Source: Pelobates cultripes | Lineage: Eukaryota; Chordata; Amphibia; Anura; Pelobatidae | Direction: 5' to 3' | NCBI GenBank assembly: GCA_933207985.1 | Contig: OW240914.1 | Location: 285,131,751 to 285,195,750 of the forward strand | Length of the DNA stretch: 64,000 nucleotides | Program-made: the position numbers and the translations under genes | Notes under the pieces: generated by a model | The model's database searches: none | Told to the model about the DNA's origin: nothing | What the model saw: the letters and a program-made list of their open reading frames with translations, nothing else | Shown here: one piece after another, positions 45,292 through 58,138 of the stretch | Layout: the number at the start of each line of letters is the position of its first letter | Position numbering within the stretch: position 1 is the first letter of the stretch

Positions 45292-45346
<55 letters not shown>
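45292..45346. repeat. (TA)n microsatellite
   Basis: This is an uninterrupted TA tract of about 55 bp; open frames across it (IYIYIY) are artefacts. Confidence 0.95.
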
Positions 45347-45349
<3 letters not shown>

Positions 45350-46318
45350 GCACACATTACTATAACATATATAAATACGTTTCTGATCATATAGCTATTG
45401 CTTTAAAAACTTTTTAAATGTTACACTGTGCAGTTTGTAGTTCATCAGCCATCTTGCTAAGTCTTGGCTATAAAAAGTGCCATGCATGATGAATTTTAAG
45501 CCCACCGTAGGCTTTTTGATCTTAAGATCGTAAACTCGTTTGGTCAGGGCCCTCTTTACCTACTGTTTCTGTTTAATTGGCCCTGGGCTTTGGAGAAATA
45601 CTACCATGGTGATTCCAGACCAAAGTTGCTGAACGGAAAAATTGGCAACTGGATCGTTTTCCAGTTTGACTAAACCTTTTTAAAAATGTATTTATTTTCT
45701 TTGTTAATGGAGTAAATCATGATGTATCTTCTCCAAAATATTTTGAAATAAATCCTCAATATCTGATACCTGGCATAGAATGAATCTAAGCTGCCCAACA
45801 GCTAAGACCAACTGCAATGCCGCATGTTGTAATAGACTGTGCCTTGAACGGCAGCTGTTCTGTAGTCTGTCTAGCCAATGGTAAGTATCTATTCTACAAT
45901 CCATATTTAGCTTCAGCAGCACTTGCATGCCTTGAATTGTACACTTGTATAGTGAAAGTTTTTTTTTTTTAATCTAAAAATATCTGACCATCCAAACAAC
46001 TGTTGGAAAATGCTTGTTGTAGAATGGGATTACACTGGCAGGGTTAGTCACTATTCATGTTATTATTATTTTCAGCACTTTACACTAATGGTTCACTAAT
46101 CTGAGATTTACCAGAAATTCTAATTGAATTTCAAATTCAAGGCCAAAGTAACTGAACTAGGAGCGTAGCGGATATGGACATGTTTCCAGTTTGTCTAGTT
46201 TGGCCTTGAATGTTAAATTTACTTTTAAATCCTGACCATTCTCACTTCATTATATGTGATGCTCATGCTAAGTAGTGTATCACCCGAAACACCGATGTAA
46301 ACGGCAGCAAGTTTAATG
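45347..46318. other. Intron, no recognised feature
   Basis: A 74-codon minus frame at 45704-45928 looks amphipathic (AALQLVLAVGQLRFILCQV), but no family was recognised. Confidence 0.4.
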
Positions 46319-46815
46319 TACCAGAAATACTAGAGTATAAGCCGAGGCACCTACTTTTACCACAAAAATCTGGGAAAACGTATTGACTCGAGTATAGACC
46401 TAGGGTGGGAAATGCAGCAGCCACTGGTATCAAAATGCAATGCAAAGATTCAGATTATCCCATGAATAATGGGAGCTAGTCACATTACAGACTATGCACT
46501 TATTCTCTAAAACCCGAGCTAATAAAATACATTGAAAAAATCCTCTTTTTAAAGAATTTGCTGATTTTTTTTTTTTTTTTTCCTTCACCACCTTAGTGGT
46601 CCTTTCCCCTTCTTCCCCTCCCCTCACCTCCTTAGTGGTCCTTTTCCCCATTGTCCTACCTATGTAGCACTAACCTCCTACCGGTCACCTAAATCTACTT
46701 CCCCCCGGACCGGTGCGCCCTAGGGAAGCGCTCATTCGAGTATAAGCCGAGGGGGGGCTTTTTCAGCATAAAGAATTTGTTGAAAAAGTCTGCTTATACT
46801 CGAGTATATACGGTA
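46319..46815. mobile_element. DNA transposon relic with TACCGTATATACTCGAGTAT-type ends
   Basis: The left end TACCAGAAATACTAGAGTAT and the right end (inverted TACCGTATATACTCGAGTAT), followed by AAGCCGAGG-like sequence, form terminal inverted repeats. Related CTCGAGTATA / GAGTATAAGCCGAGG blocks recur just inside each end. Such TACYGTATAT...CTCGAGTATAAG ends are common in vertebrate MITEs. The interior carries CCTTAGTGGTCCTTT repeated twice (about 46591 and 46629). Confidence 0.7.
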
Positions 46816-46819
46816 GTTA

Positions 46820-46872
46820 TTAACCCCTTAAGGACCAAACTTCTAGAATAAGTCGTGTACTTAAGGGGTTAA
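46820..46872. mobile_element. Shortened TTAA palindromic MITE, copy 3
   Basis: TTAACCCCTTAAGGACCAAA with an inner CTTCTAGAATAAG and the closing TTAAGGGGTTAA resemble the 80-bp copies at 14.07 and 29.65 kb. It lacks their ACATGACATGTGTGACATGT core, is inverted relative to them, and abuts the preceding transposon relic. Confidence 0.75.
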
Positions 46873-47460
46873 ACTGGGGTATGTAATCTGCACTGGAGGA
46901 GACAAGTCTACAGTGGGGAGTGTTGTTAAAACCATTGTACATCAGCAAAAATCCCCCCAAAAATTATGGTGGAGCTGAGTAACAGCCCTGCAAGGTTTCC
47001 CCCTCCATTGTAGTTCAGGAGTGGAACACATGTGAAAAAGCCAAGCACCATAACTACAAATAGATATAGTGGTTATAGTGCCAGAAGTGCCCTACTGTCA
47101 TCCCTTGTTAAGTAGTCAAAACATTTGGACTTTGACAACATACCTGGGTCACGCCACATCTCCTGCATACTGTCTTCTCTGGCGGTGGAACCTAGTTTGC
47201 TATTCAGAGCAAAGCAGAACATGTCTCATTGGCTGAGACCATTTGCTTAGTGTCGCCACTGGCCATGCTTCATTCTGCAGACATCCGACTTCTCTTGCAT
47301 GAAAAGAATGGATGTGTTGTGTACATCGGAGGTGCCAAGGTATGTTGCTAATCTATAGTAAAAAGGTTTGACCACTTGGCGTCGATTGTAACCAGGGCAC
47401 TGCTGGCACCATAACCAATAAAGCAAGCTGAAGTTTTATGATGGTTGGACTTTTCCTTTA
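46873..47460. repeat. Repeat block sharing sequence with the 36.8 kb hAT element
   Basis: TAGTGGTTATAGTGCCAGAAG... TTAAGTAGTCAAAACATTTGG and the following TTTGACAACATACCTGGG parallel 36895-36985. Termini were not identified, so the family is uncertain. Confidence 0.5.
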
Positions 47461-50072
47461 TTCAGTGCTTTCTGGGGAGATATGTCTCGTGTTACCAAAG
47501 AAGTCCACCAGAAAATCACAATGGTAGGACAATATTGAAGGATACGATATTGCCGTGTTTAGTATAGAAATGTAGCACTATCCAGTTGTATACTCTACCA
47601 TAGGTAGTGTAGTGGTTTTAACTATAAACTTAGCAGGCTTATCTGTTATTCAGGATAACATGCCATCACTAACGTTACATATCCCTGTTCTGTGGAGCTC
47701 CCTCTATATATTGTTTGAATTACTGATTGTTACGGTTACCATTTGTTCGCTTGATACAGTCTATCTGAGGTTTGGTTTGCTCAATGAGAATGCTTTGACT
47801 TTCAAATTGCTGATCTAAGATGTTTAGCTGGACACAGCCCAAAATACTATTACACTGCAGAACGGAAGCCCATCTCTAGCGTAGGATGTGGGTCACCTCA
47901 CCTGACACGGTGTATCCCATGTATTCCTGCCCTTAAGGAATCTCTAGTTTTCAGTACTGTAAGTAGGCCTGGATTGAGGCAGCATGTTATGGGGGATTTG
48001 GTTAGATCAAATCTATTGTGGTTCAAACTGTACATAGATCAGAGCTGTATTGGCCATGGTCCCACTGACTCCATTCGGAACAGGTCAATAAAGTTTCATA
48101 TACTCGAGGTATAGTGATACATGTAGAAATCCAACATTTTACTGTACCAAGTATGAGAGGTTTGCATTAATAGCCTAATAGAGGGTCAAATGTTAGTGGA
48201 TTGTTTTAAGGGTTTTTGACTGCTTGCTCGCTGGAAAAAAATTAGTTTTGCCAAATCCTGAATTTGAAGATTATAGATATCATGCCGGTAATGTATGAAG
48301 TTTGGTAAGATAAATTGTACTTTATTACCAGGAAAGATTATATATCCCTCATTCGTATTTACATGTATGGTAAGTAGGGCATTTATATTTTGTTGTACCC
48401 TGGCGATCTTTATATTGTCGCCCTCTCACAATACACAGAAAAATATTTTCTCCTGTACTTGTAACCAGTGCCTGCAAATGTCATGTCGTAATAGACTAGA
48501 ATCTAAGGTGTTCTCCTAATTAAGGCGTTGTCCACTAGACCAGACCACACATCTTTATGATGTAACCTTTCACCTGTCACTCATGGGTAAGGAGGGACAT
48601 CTCCACAGTCGTCAGAATACATTTTTGTTCAGGTCCCGTCAGCTTTGCAATTTGCTTGGAAATCTACTTTAGAGCAATTTTTAGAGTTGTTGTCTGGGTC
48701 ATTCAGACCATTTTAGATTAATTCTGACTGGCTCCAATTTGAAGCTTATGTGGATGAAATAAGCTGTAGGTTTACAATTATAGGAGGATGCTAAGTAGGT
48801 TGAATTATTTATATTCCCCAAAGCTATACATTCCAGTTGCCTTGAATTTCTCTAAATTTGGAATAATTGATCCTTTGACAATCCTCGGCTGTTTAAAAAT
48901 AGAGAATTCTATATATCACAAGCAGTGAGCTCTCTGCCGGTGTTTCCTACTTTGTCAGTTATCTGTTTTGGTGTTTTTTGTTTTTTTTCCTGAGGAAAAG
49001 GAATGCAGAGAAGGGAGGGTATTTTCTTTGGAACCTTTTTTTTTATTTTGCCCTCTCAACAAAACAAAGGAGCTAGAGGTCACAGAAAAAACTAGACTTG
49101 TATGATGAGAGGTCTTATGTCCTTGTCCAATTACATGGGTATCGAATCTTTATGTATCCCTGTAGTTAGAATGTCACAGCTATTCTCTCCACCAGCACCA
49201 AGTAACTCATCTTCTGACCCTCACTTTGACCTGTATGGCTTGTATTTTCATTTATGGGGATAGGATATCTAAAGGATTTTTTAAAAGTCTTTAGTTTGAT
49301 GTACTGAAGAACCGTGAGAAGGTGATTCTCTGCACGACGACCAAAAAGTTGTCTGTGTTACACTTGTTAACCTGTTCCTACATCAATCATAAATTATGGT
49401 CATTTGTAGTAGCATGTCATTTGTTTAATGTATGGTTTAATTACCTGCAAAATTTCTCAGTGCAGATACATAAAATAAGTCACACTTACATTAAAACATA
49501 GGACATGATTACAATCTGTCAAATGATCTCTATCAGCAAAGTAATACCTGCTGATATGCTGTTAATGATGTCTGTGACTCTTCAATACTTTTTAACAAAA
49601 CTTTTCCCATGATCGGTGTGACAAAAAAGGCCCTATATATAAGTATATAAGTTACGTAGTCAGTCTTAGACGGTCACAATCGGTACAAAGATGATTTCTG
49701 GACACATTAACTGGACAGTTTTTAGCCTAGGGCAGCACAAAACCAGGATACACCACTGGTCATAACGCACACTAAAAGTAGACTGAACAGCATATGGTTA
49801 AGCCATACTATAAGAATGAGTAGATTTCACGCTACCTAAGAAATGGCTTCCATAACAATGTATAACTCAGGGAAGGAGTTTATTGTGTGGTCTGGTAGAT
49901 TCCTCATTCAATAGACAATGTAAATTTGTTCACACCACGTCACACTTGGTGTGTGGGCAGGAGTGGCACAGCTGTGTTATTTTCTATAGCCTGCAAGTTT
50001 ATTGGTTCCTGTTACACCTTCAGATAGAGGAGGAGTGTGTGCTAACATTACCTTACAAAGACTAACTTGGTA
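47461..50072. other. Intron, no recognised feature
   Basis: This is a long stretch with no recognised exon, RNA or element boundaries. I looked for an AFAP1L1-like second exon without success. Confidence 0.4.
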
Positions 50073-50434
50073 TTAAAGGGACACTCGACTCCTAAAGCCT
50101 TTTAGCTTGCTGAAGCAATTTGTGTTTTTTTTTTTTTTCATTTGAGAGTGCAGATTTTAATAGAAACTGGTACTTTTATAAATTAACCTTGTTACACCCC
50201 CTAGGTTGTCAGACAACCATTCCAATTACTTGCTGGTTTGTTTAGCTGGCAGGCAATTGCTCGGAGCACCTGCTTTGAATAGACGTCTCATTGAGCTGCA
50301 TTGGGAAGTCTGTGATTGGACAGCTACTGAAAGTGTGGGCTGGGGAAGAAGGGAAGGGCTTCTAAATGCTTCATGCAAGAGAACTACAGCTTTTGCAAGT
50401 GTTGTTTGTTTTTGAACAGTGGAGTGTCCCTATA
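50073..50434. mobile_element. TTAA-type MITE (TTAAAGGGACACTCGACTCC family)
   Basis: It starts TTAAAGGGACACTCGACTCC and ends GTGGAGTGTCCCTATAA, an inverted repeat with a degraded right TTAA. Internal AGCTTGCTGAAG, TCTCATTGAGCTGC and GGAAGTCTGTGATTG blocks recur in the copy at 51243. Confidence 0.8.
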
Positions 50435-50722
50435 AGAGCCGCACCATAATTAAGAAATAATTGTTCTGGGTATGCCCTACCAATTTTTTGTGCTGCTATG
50501 ATAGTTGTCAAAAATTATATTAAATTGTAATTAAAAGAAGAAAGAGCTCTTTTAGAAAAAAAAATGTTTCTCTTTTGCAATCCTTCTATCAGTCACCTTT
50601 CAGGAAGAGGAGTGACACAAAATCAGCCAATCCCTGGTCTATAACAAAATCCTGTGTGACCTCTAAACCCCATTGAAAATTCTGTCAGTCACGCTCACGC
50701 ATAGCCCTTCCAACCTTTTTTC

Positions 50723-51007
50723 TTAAAGTTGTACTCCAGGCACCTGCTTGATTGGAAAGAAACATACCTTTTTCCAAGCCAGTTTTGTAAAGGGCGAGTC
50801 ACTGGCTGAGAGCATCATGGCGGCACTCCACACTTTCTGAATCTGATCTTTAAAAAGCCGGATGCCGGAGATTGGCACTGTATGCAAATTCGGTGTTAAA
50901 CCATTCAAAAACTTAACCCCGAAGGTAAGAATGCGCCCAGGGGACTCCTGGCACAACTACATATAGATTACGGTACACTATGGTTTATACCTAAACTGTC
51001 CCTTTAA
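50723..51007. mobile_element. TTAA-bounded MITE
   Basis: It is bounded by TTAAAGTTGTACTCCAGGCAC and, at the right, CTAAACTGTCCCTTTAA (TTAA at 51004-51007). Internal GAAACATACCTTTTTCCAAG is shared with the 38.4 kb element. Confidence 0.65.
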
Positions 51008-51242
51008 GTGAAATATTAAGCAAATGGAATATATCCGTGTGTGCGTATCATTCATGAACTTGCAATATAAAGAATATATGTTCAAAGTAATTAACAAGGC
51101 AGAGTACGTTCTGCAATTTCCAACATCTTCCTTGAATTTGTTTGCAGTTCAAAATAGAATAGGCACTACATTTTAGATACTACATTGAAAGTTCTTATCT
51201 AGTAACCTGAATCTAGGTGACTTGCAGGTGAAGAACAGAAAT

Positions 51243-51700
51243 TAAAGGGACACTCCACACCCCTAAAGCCATACAGCTTGCTGAAGTGCTTTGTGTGAAG
51301 AGTATTTTTATATTTTACAAATAGAAATTTTTAAAGTAAGTGTTGCACACACCCAGCGGTCAATCAGACATTCAGTCCTGTTACTTCCTGGTTAGTTTAG
51401 CTCACTGGAGCTAAACTCAAGAGGCAGCAATTGCTCAGATCACCTGCCTTGCAAAGACTTCTCATTGAGCTGCTTCGGGAAGTCTGTGATTGAACAGCCA
51501 CAGAAAGTCTTGGCAGGGTTAGAAAGGGAGAGCTTGCAAAGGCTGCAGACAAGTTTATTTTTTCTTATTCTAGCTCTCCTATGTATATTCCGTGGAAAAA
51601 CATGAGCGCATTTGCTGCACACTACATGGGCAATATTGGCCACTAGGGTCTCCATAATAAACAAAGATGTACAGGGAACCGTGTTGTAGAGCTCTGTGCC
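51243..51700. mobile_element. TTAA-type MITE, right end lost
   Basis: It begins TTAAAGGGACACTCCACACC with AGCCATACAGCTTGCTGAAG, then TCTCATTGAGCTGCTTCGGG and GGAAGTCTGTGATTGAACAG, the same order as the copy at 50073. Its right terminus cannot be located. Confidence 0.65.
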
Positions 51701-52833
51701 AAAACACATGCAGAATCCTACTCAATCAAGGATGAGCAATAGTGTTACCAGCGATTATTCATGTTCTTAAAAGATGGCACTAAGAGATTTAATTATAACA
51801 GATATGACTTCAGTTCAACATATTTTTTAAAGTTTGAAAACTTTTGATTTTTAATAATATTTGATTGTTACATCTTCTAAAAAAACATCCCTCTCAATGC
51901 TGCAGAATCGGAAAGGTGGTGAATGTTTGTGTAGCAGGACTGGGTACAACTTACAAAGTCAAAGCATAAGGGGGTTTATTCACTAAATACTGTAATAGAA
52001 ACCGAATTTCAAAATCTAGGCTAAAATAGCATTCTGCTAAAATCACAGTCGGGATTTAGCCTAAATGTTTTAATATAGGGTTGTTGGGGTTTATTTTTTT
52101 TATTTTTATTTTTAATATATAAAATTCAAAAAATATAAAAGCACTGGAAAAGGATAGTGAATTATTAAAAATTTTCCTGGACACAATAACTGTCACATCC
52201 CTCCTATTTCTCTGTTTGCCCCATGGGTCCCACTTACATTCCCGGCTAAGCAGTGACATCACAGTATTTCCTTCCTCTAGGAAGTGTATTTCCCTCCAGG
52301 TGAATTCTGGGAGCTGTACTTTATGAAGTGTATATGTCTGCCGTTCACATCAAAAGACAGCCACACATAGTGTTTATCCGGTCCTATGTTTATCTGTATG
52401 TTTTTATCCATGGTGCCTTTTGAGACTCATTTGTCATAAACTGAAGAGGAACACACATGTTGACAGCACAGTGTTTGTTTCCATTTTAAGTGATGTCTAT
52501 TTAAAATGCATAGGAAGTATTGTTATTTTTAAAGCATGTAACTTCTTGACAATGGCACGTTCTGACACAAAACAAATTGTCGGTAATGCCAAATTAGCAG
52601 GGTCAATGTGAGGACACTGAATTAACTTGGAAGAGTACGGTTATCTACAGTACACAATCATTTTATATGGATTATGCTATTTCTTTACACACATAATATA
52701 CCGTTTTAGAGAATAGCAAAGTAAGTAATGATGTGTGTGTTTATGTTTTTTTTTGTGTGTGTGTATTGCTACTATATATAATATATGCTATCTTTCTTAT
52801 TTCATAACTTAATAACTATCACAACAGAACAAG

Positions 52834-52885
<52 letters not shown>

Positions 52886-53250
52886 CTATTAAATTTGTAA
52901 GCTTAAACTTAAACCCAGATAAAACGAAGCTGGAATTTTTTTAACATGATAATGGAATACATTTGCTTTAAATGTACCGATTCTAGATTTTATTGAACAC
53001 AGAAAGGTGTGTGTGTGTGTGTGTATGGGGGATATATATATATTTATAAATTTTATTTATTTTTTCAAATAATTTGTGGTGAGACCAAACCTCATTAAAC
53101 TACCGACAATTTGATGCAGATTGAAAAATTGCTGTTGTGCATCACCTGTATATCTTTACCTCAAGCTGGGATTTGAGAAGCCTGCCTTAGGATGTATGTG
53201 CATATATTCTTCTTTATTACACCATCCATGACAAAATATATAAATGTTAT
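51701..53250. other. Intron with microsatellites
   Basis: It holds a (TA)n tract at 52837-52883, TG runs near 52730-52765 and 53005-53025, and an A/T-rich stretch at 52095-52135. No gene was recognised. Confidence 0.5.
52837..52883. repeat. (TA)n microsatellite
   Basis: This is an uninterrupted TA tract of about 47 bp. Confidence 0.95.
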
Positions 53251-53253
53251 CTA

Positions 53254-55008
53254 CTTTTGTAGTTGTTCTGGTGAGTATAATCAGTCCCTGTAGGCTTTCT
53301 AATGTAAACACTGCCTTTTCAGAGATAAGGTAGTGTTTACATTTAAAACCTAGTGATAACTCCACTGGCCACTCCTCAGATGGCTACTAGAGGTGTTCCT
53401 GGGTCAGTGCTGCAGTGTGCAGCACTGATGTTCACCATCCCCACGCTCTGCATGGAGACTTTGAACTGTCCCCATAGAGAGGCATTGATTCAATTCATCT
53501 CTGAGGAGATGCTGATTGGCCAGTGTAACAGACCGCCTGCCACCCCGACCGGGTGCCTCCATCAATCGATGCTCTTAGTACTCACCGAGGACTCCAAGCA
53601 CTCCACCAGACACAATCAGCACTGTAGACCCCTAGCTGCCGTAGCTTGGCTGGGGATCTCGCCATCCCTTCTCACCCTGGACCAAACTCCTGATTCCAGC
53701 TCCCATTGGGAAGGCCTCTCCTCCAAGAGCAGATAGCTGTGAAGCTCTTACAAGAGCTAGTGGGTATAGCTTGTACAGCAGGTCCCTACTAGCCCGAGGC
53801 GTGGCTCTATGTTGAGGGTAAAGCAGGAATGGTTTAATAGTAACCACACTGGCCTTTTATGCGAGTCCCTAAGCAAGAGTGACACCCACATGGACCTTGT
53901 TGGGGACAGGGACACAAACATAGACCAATGATAACCAAGTTACAATCTAAGGCACTCCCACACATGTCATAGAATCGGTCCTCTGCCTGGGAGATAATTG
54001 AGTCAGCTACTGTATTAACCCAATTATCTCCAGGCAGAAAAAAAACACATTTCTAAAAAGTCCCAAAAGTACCCCAAAACACATAATATCCCCACAAAAG
54101 TTACATTCCCTGATATCCTGGATCTGGGTAACCAACACATCCAAAAATCACCCAGATCAGTTCAGGGGTTCAAGAATTCTAAAGAAGTCATATTTTGACC
54201 GGCCGCATGCATTGTTCCAATGCCCTAAACAGTTCCATAGAATCAGGCTGTGCGGCTGGTCTACTTCGGGGATTCAAAGTACAGTTCGAAATACCAAAGC
54301 AGTTTGTGGAGAATGCCATTATATGTCTCTCTTGTTTGTGAGAGTCTTTTTACCGAACGCTGTTCGACTCCCGTTCGAATAGCCAAACATCCATGGAAGG
54401 TAACATTTTAGCGGTGTTCATGCCGTCAAGTGTCCGATTTGAGTTACATGAACTCGACAACCAAACACCGCCCATTGTACTCGCGGCTTAAGCTGGCCGC
54501 GCCACGTGATCGACTGGCACTTTGAATGGGTTCGGGAGTTCACAGTGCCAATTCGAAAGTTTGAATGGTTCCTGTTACCAGTCCCAACAGGCATAGATAG
54601 GGTTTAACTCAGGGGCCATAGTCACACGGTAAGAGGCTGGCAAGTATGCCCTTCCAAGGACCCTTGACGAGGTCCAGTTTGTCACAGCCAGGGAAGCATT
54701 TGGCTCATCCTGCCCTACCTCTTTGGTTCAGATCACCAGAATTGACGATCTTGGCAAATCCAATGCTTTCCTATGGCAAAACATTGTGATTGGTTAACAT
54801 CAGAATTGATGATCTCAGCCAAAGATGCTATTCAGGAGCGGTGCCGGTGGACCTGCATAGCACTGGGGAAAAAAGTGAGTTTCTACTTATAGGGGGGAGG
54901 GAGGGGTGCAAGGGTATTTAGCAGGGGTTTATTTATTTATTTATTCAAACACTATAGTGTCAGGAATGCACATTTGTGTTCCTGACCTTATAGTGTTCCT
55001 TTACATAC
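53254..55008. mobile_element. TTAA-type MITE interrupted by a solo LTR
   Basis: The left piece (53254-53523) and right piece (54687-55008) together resemble the MITE at 17014-17500 in reverse orientation. Shared blocks are GTAGTTGTTCTGG, GGCTTTCTAATGTAAACAC, CTACTAGAGGTGTTCCT, GCATTGATTCAATTCATCTC, GATGCTGATTGGCCAG, then after the LTR CCAATGCTTTCCTATGG. The right tail carries CACTATAGTGTCAGGAATGC and TATAGTGTTCCTTTA. Confidence 0.75.
53524..54686. mobile_element. Solo LTR, 1163 bp, 5-bp target duplication
   Basis: It starts TGTAACAGACCGCC and ends GTTTGTCACA, giving TG...CA ends with a short inverted repeat (TGTRACA). It is flanked by GCCAG on both sides (53519-53523 and 54687-54691). The host MITE resumes exactly across the site. 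A 5-bp duplication and TG...CA ends fit a Gypsy-type or retrovirus-like LTR. No internal gag or pol region is present, so it is most simply a solo LTR left by recombination. Orientation and family were not determined. Confidence 0.88.
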
Positions 55009-55564
55009 TTAAAGGGACACTATAGTCACCTGAACAACTTTAGCTTAATGAAGTAGTTTTGGTGTATAGAACATGCCCCTGCAGCCTCACTGCTCAATGC
55101 TCCGCCATTTAAGAGTTAAATCCCTTTGTTTATGAACCCTAATCACACCTCCCTGCATGTGACTTGCACAGCCTTCCATAAACACTTCCTGTAAAGAGAG
55201 CACTATTTAGGCTTTCTTTATTGCAAGTTCTGTTTAATTAAGATTTTCTTATCCCCTGCTATGTTAATAGCTTGCTAGACCCTGCAAGAGCCTCCTGTAT
55301 GTGATTAAAGTTCAATTTAGAGATTGAGACACAATTATTTAAGGTAAATTACATCTGTTTGAAAGTGAAACCAGTTTTTTGTTTTCATGCAGGCTCTGTC
55401 AATCATAACCAGGGGAGGTGTGGCTAGGGCTGCATAAACAGAAACAAAGTGATTTAACTCCTAGATGACAGTGAGTTGAGCAATGAAATTGCAGGGGAAA
55501 GATCTATACTCTAAAACTGCTTTATTTAGCTAAAGTAATTTAGGTAACTATAGTGTTCTTTTAA
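55009..55564. mobile_element. Complete TTAA-bounded MITE (TTAAAGGGACACTATAGTCA family)
   Basis: This 556-bp element starts TTAAAGGGACACTATAGTCA and ends GGTAACTATAGTGTTCTTTTAA-like with TTAA at both borders. Subterminal ACTTTAGCTTAATGAAGTAG and TTATTTAGCTAAAGTAATTT are imperfect inverted copies. It has no coding capacity. The family is abundant in frog genomes as I know them. Confidence 0.85.
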
Positions 55565-55628
55565 TGTTCTCTGTAAATATTGTCTCTTTACAACTGATTA
55601 CTCCCTTACATTACTCTCATACATGGCG

Positions 55629-56890
55629 GTATTAATAATAATAATAATAATATTATTTATAAAGCGCCAACAAGTTCCGTAGCGCTGTACAATGGGTGGA
55701 CTAACAAACAAGAATTTGTAACTAGACGAGTTGGATACATAGGAACAGAGGGATTGAGGGCCCTGCTCAATGAGTTTAAATGCTAGAGGGAGTGGGGTAT
55801 AGTGACACAAAAGGTAAGGTCAGTGTAGAAAAGTAGGTTGCTAGGATAGTGTTTATTGAGGGCTTTAGTGTTTCGTTTTGATGACAGTTGCAGGAGAGGA
55901 ATCATGGTGTGGGGAGGCAAAGCTGTTTTATTGATATGCTTTCCTAAAGAAGTACGTTTTTTCAAAGATTTTTTTTGAAGGCGTGGAGATTGGTTAAATG
56001 TCTAACAGAGAGAGGAAGGGTGTACCATAGGAATGATGCAGCCCTAGAGAAGTCTTTTAAGGTGAGCATCAGAGGTAGAAGCACGAACAGTGGTTAGACG
56101 TAGGTCTCCGGCAGAACATAGGGGGCCTAGACTGGTCATTTTTGTGTATTCTTGAGGATAAGTAGGTTGGAGCAGCATTGTGTAGAGATTTGTAAGGATC
56201 TTAAATTGAGTCCTATATCTTACTGGAAGCCAATGTAGGGACTGATAAAAGTGGAGGCATGGGCGGTGCGAGCGGACAGAAAGATGAGCCGCATTCTTTA
56301 TGGACTGTAATGGGGTAAGTTGGAAAAACGTCCACAGAGAAGCGGATTAAAGTAGTCAAGGCGGGAGGGGACAGCGCATGGACAATCACCTTTTCCATAT
56401 CAGGCATTAGATTCAGATGCACGCAATATTTTTGAGATGGAAGCGGCAGGATTTGGCGATTGATTGGACATGAGGGGTGAAGGAGAGGTTTGAGTCAAAG
56501 AGAACAACTAGGCAGCGAGCCTTAGAGGTAGAGCGGATAGTAGCACCATTGACTTGGAGGGACACAGACAAGAGAGTAGCAACACTTGAGGGAGGGAAGA
56601 CCAGAAGATATGTTTTAGACAGGTTCAGTTTAAGGAAATGAGCAGCCATCTATTTGGAAATGGCAGAGATTCATTCAGAGACACGAGTCAAGAGGGGTGG
56701 TGATAAATCAGTGGAGGACAGACAAATTTGTGTGTCATCCGCATAGAAATTATACTTGAAGCAAGGAGCTGATGAGTTTACCAAGGGAGGCAGTGTAGAT
56801 TGAGAACAATAGGACAGACACTTGGGGAACACCAACAGAGAAGGATTGGGGAGAAGAGGCAGAGCCAGAGAAAGAAACATGCTGGGAGAG
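55629..56890 (-). mobile_element. L2-type LINE, 5'-truncated and frameshifted
   Basis: Read on the minus strand, frames in series show NFYADDTQICLSSTDLSPPL (RT motif C, 56671-56880), then NGATIRSTSKARCLVVLFDS with FTPHVQSIAKS (56413-56649), then a degenerate tail with VNLM.. and ALSPPALTTLIR (56213-56422). The 3' end is TGTACAGCGCTACGGAACTT plus GGCGCTTTATAAATAATA and an (ATT)n tail at 55629-55660. The order matches the L2 clade. Frame changes between segments make it inactive. Confidence 0.85.
56213..56880 (-). pseudogene. L2-type LINE reverse transcriptase relic
   Basis: Three consecutive minus-strand frames carry the C-terminal RT region, split by frameshifts. The catalytic YADD box survives (YADDTQICLS); the upstream RT palm motifs and endonuclease are gone. 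Confidence 0.8.
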
Positions 56891-56899
56891 GTAGAACAG

Positions 56900-58080
56900 T
56901 AAACACCACAATCCTTCAGTAAGTCAGCCCTCCCTTGTGTGTATATACGTCACTAGTGGCCTTTATTAATAGCTTCACATAAAAGTAAAATTTAAAAGGG
57001 CAGCCAAATTACTATTACTATTGTTCAAAAGTGCTAAATGTGTGGGTGATGGGGCAGCTGATGGATCCAGTTGTGACTGAAAGAAACTCAGGAGGGAATA
57101 ATCATTCTTGAAGGGACAGGAGAGAGCATTAGGAGTTGTTTGGCATTGTGTGTGGGTTTCCTTTTGTATTCTGATTAAAAGCAAAACTCACAATTGGTCT
57201 CAAGACCTGTCCCTTTAATGTCCTACTTTTGTGATAGAATTAGTACAAGGTGACAACTCGTTTTATTAGCTACCGGAATTAGAACCCCAGACTCCTCTTT
57301 TTCTATTTTAATACCCAGTCGTAAAAGAGGCTTTGATCCAAAGGGGAAATAAAAGACGCAATACTAGCCAGACCTTAAAATTAAGCAGAACTGTGAGTCG
57401 CTCATGTTTCACAAACTCTGCTGCCGTATTAAAGGCAAGTGAAATAATTCACTAATCTAGGAATTGTGGAGAATTGATAGTGATTTTAAGTTTAAAATAG
57501 TTTAAATTGAGTAAAATTGGCAATTTTTTAATGTTTTTCGAGCCTGCCTATTTTGGCTTAAAATTTAGTTATCATATCAATACTCAACAGATAAGGAAAT
57601 ATGGGACAACCATCAGAATACATTAAATGTCTAGGACCTCTCTCACTTAACTGTAATATTTTTGGTCGTCTGTAAAAACATAAGTGCAAGGCTCACTCTT
57701 TCTTTCTCTGTACAAATCTGCCTTTTAGCAAGAGTTTATACTGCTGAATCCTGATGTACCAATATCTTGATTATGCTTTGAAAATGTATGTGTGTAAAAA
57801 AAATAAATAATAATAATTCACCTAATCGGCATATTTTACACAGCCATTTTCTGATCCCCTACGGTGTATATGTTATTTGCATTCTGTGTGAGATTTAGCA
57901 AATGCGTCAAATTGTCTCCCATGTCAGCGTCGGCCCTCACCAGAGGGGAAACTGTGCATCCTCTGTTTACAGATATAAATAAACTTGGCTCTTCGGATTC
58001 CCTTTTGGCTCTACTTCAATCCAGGAAATGTTAACAGTGCCGATAGATTTTTCCATGAGTGCTTGTTATTAGAATAAAAT

Positions 58081-58083
<3 letters not shown>
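56900..58083. other. Intron, no recognised feature
   Basis: No gene or bounded element was recognised. Confidence 0.4.

Positions 58084-58135
<52 letters not shown>
58084..58135. repeat. (TA)n microsatellite
   Basis: This is an uninterrupted TA tract of 52 bp. Confidence 0.95.

Positions 58136-58138
<3 letters not shown>

Noticed and set aside
45704..45928. 74-codon minus-strand frame with an amphipathic look
   Set aside because: I could not tie it to any protein family, and there are no exon borders or extension; possibly an unrecognised transposon scrap.
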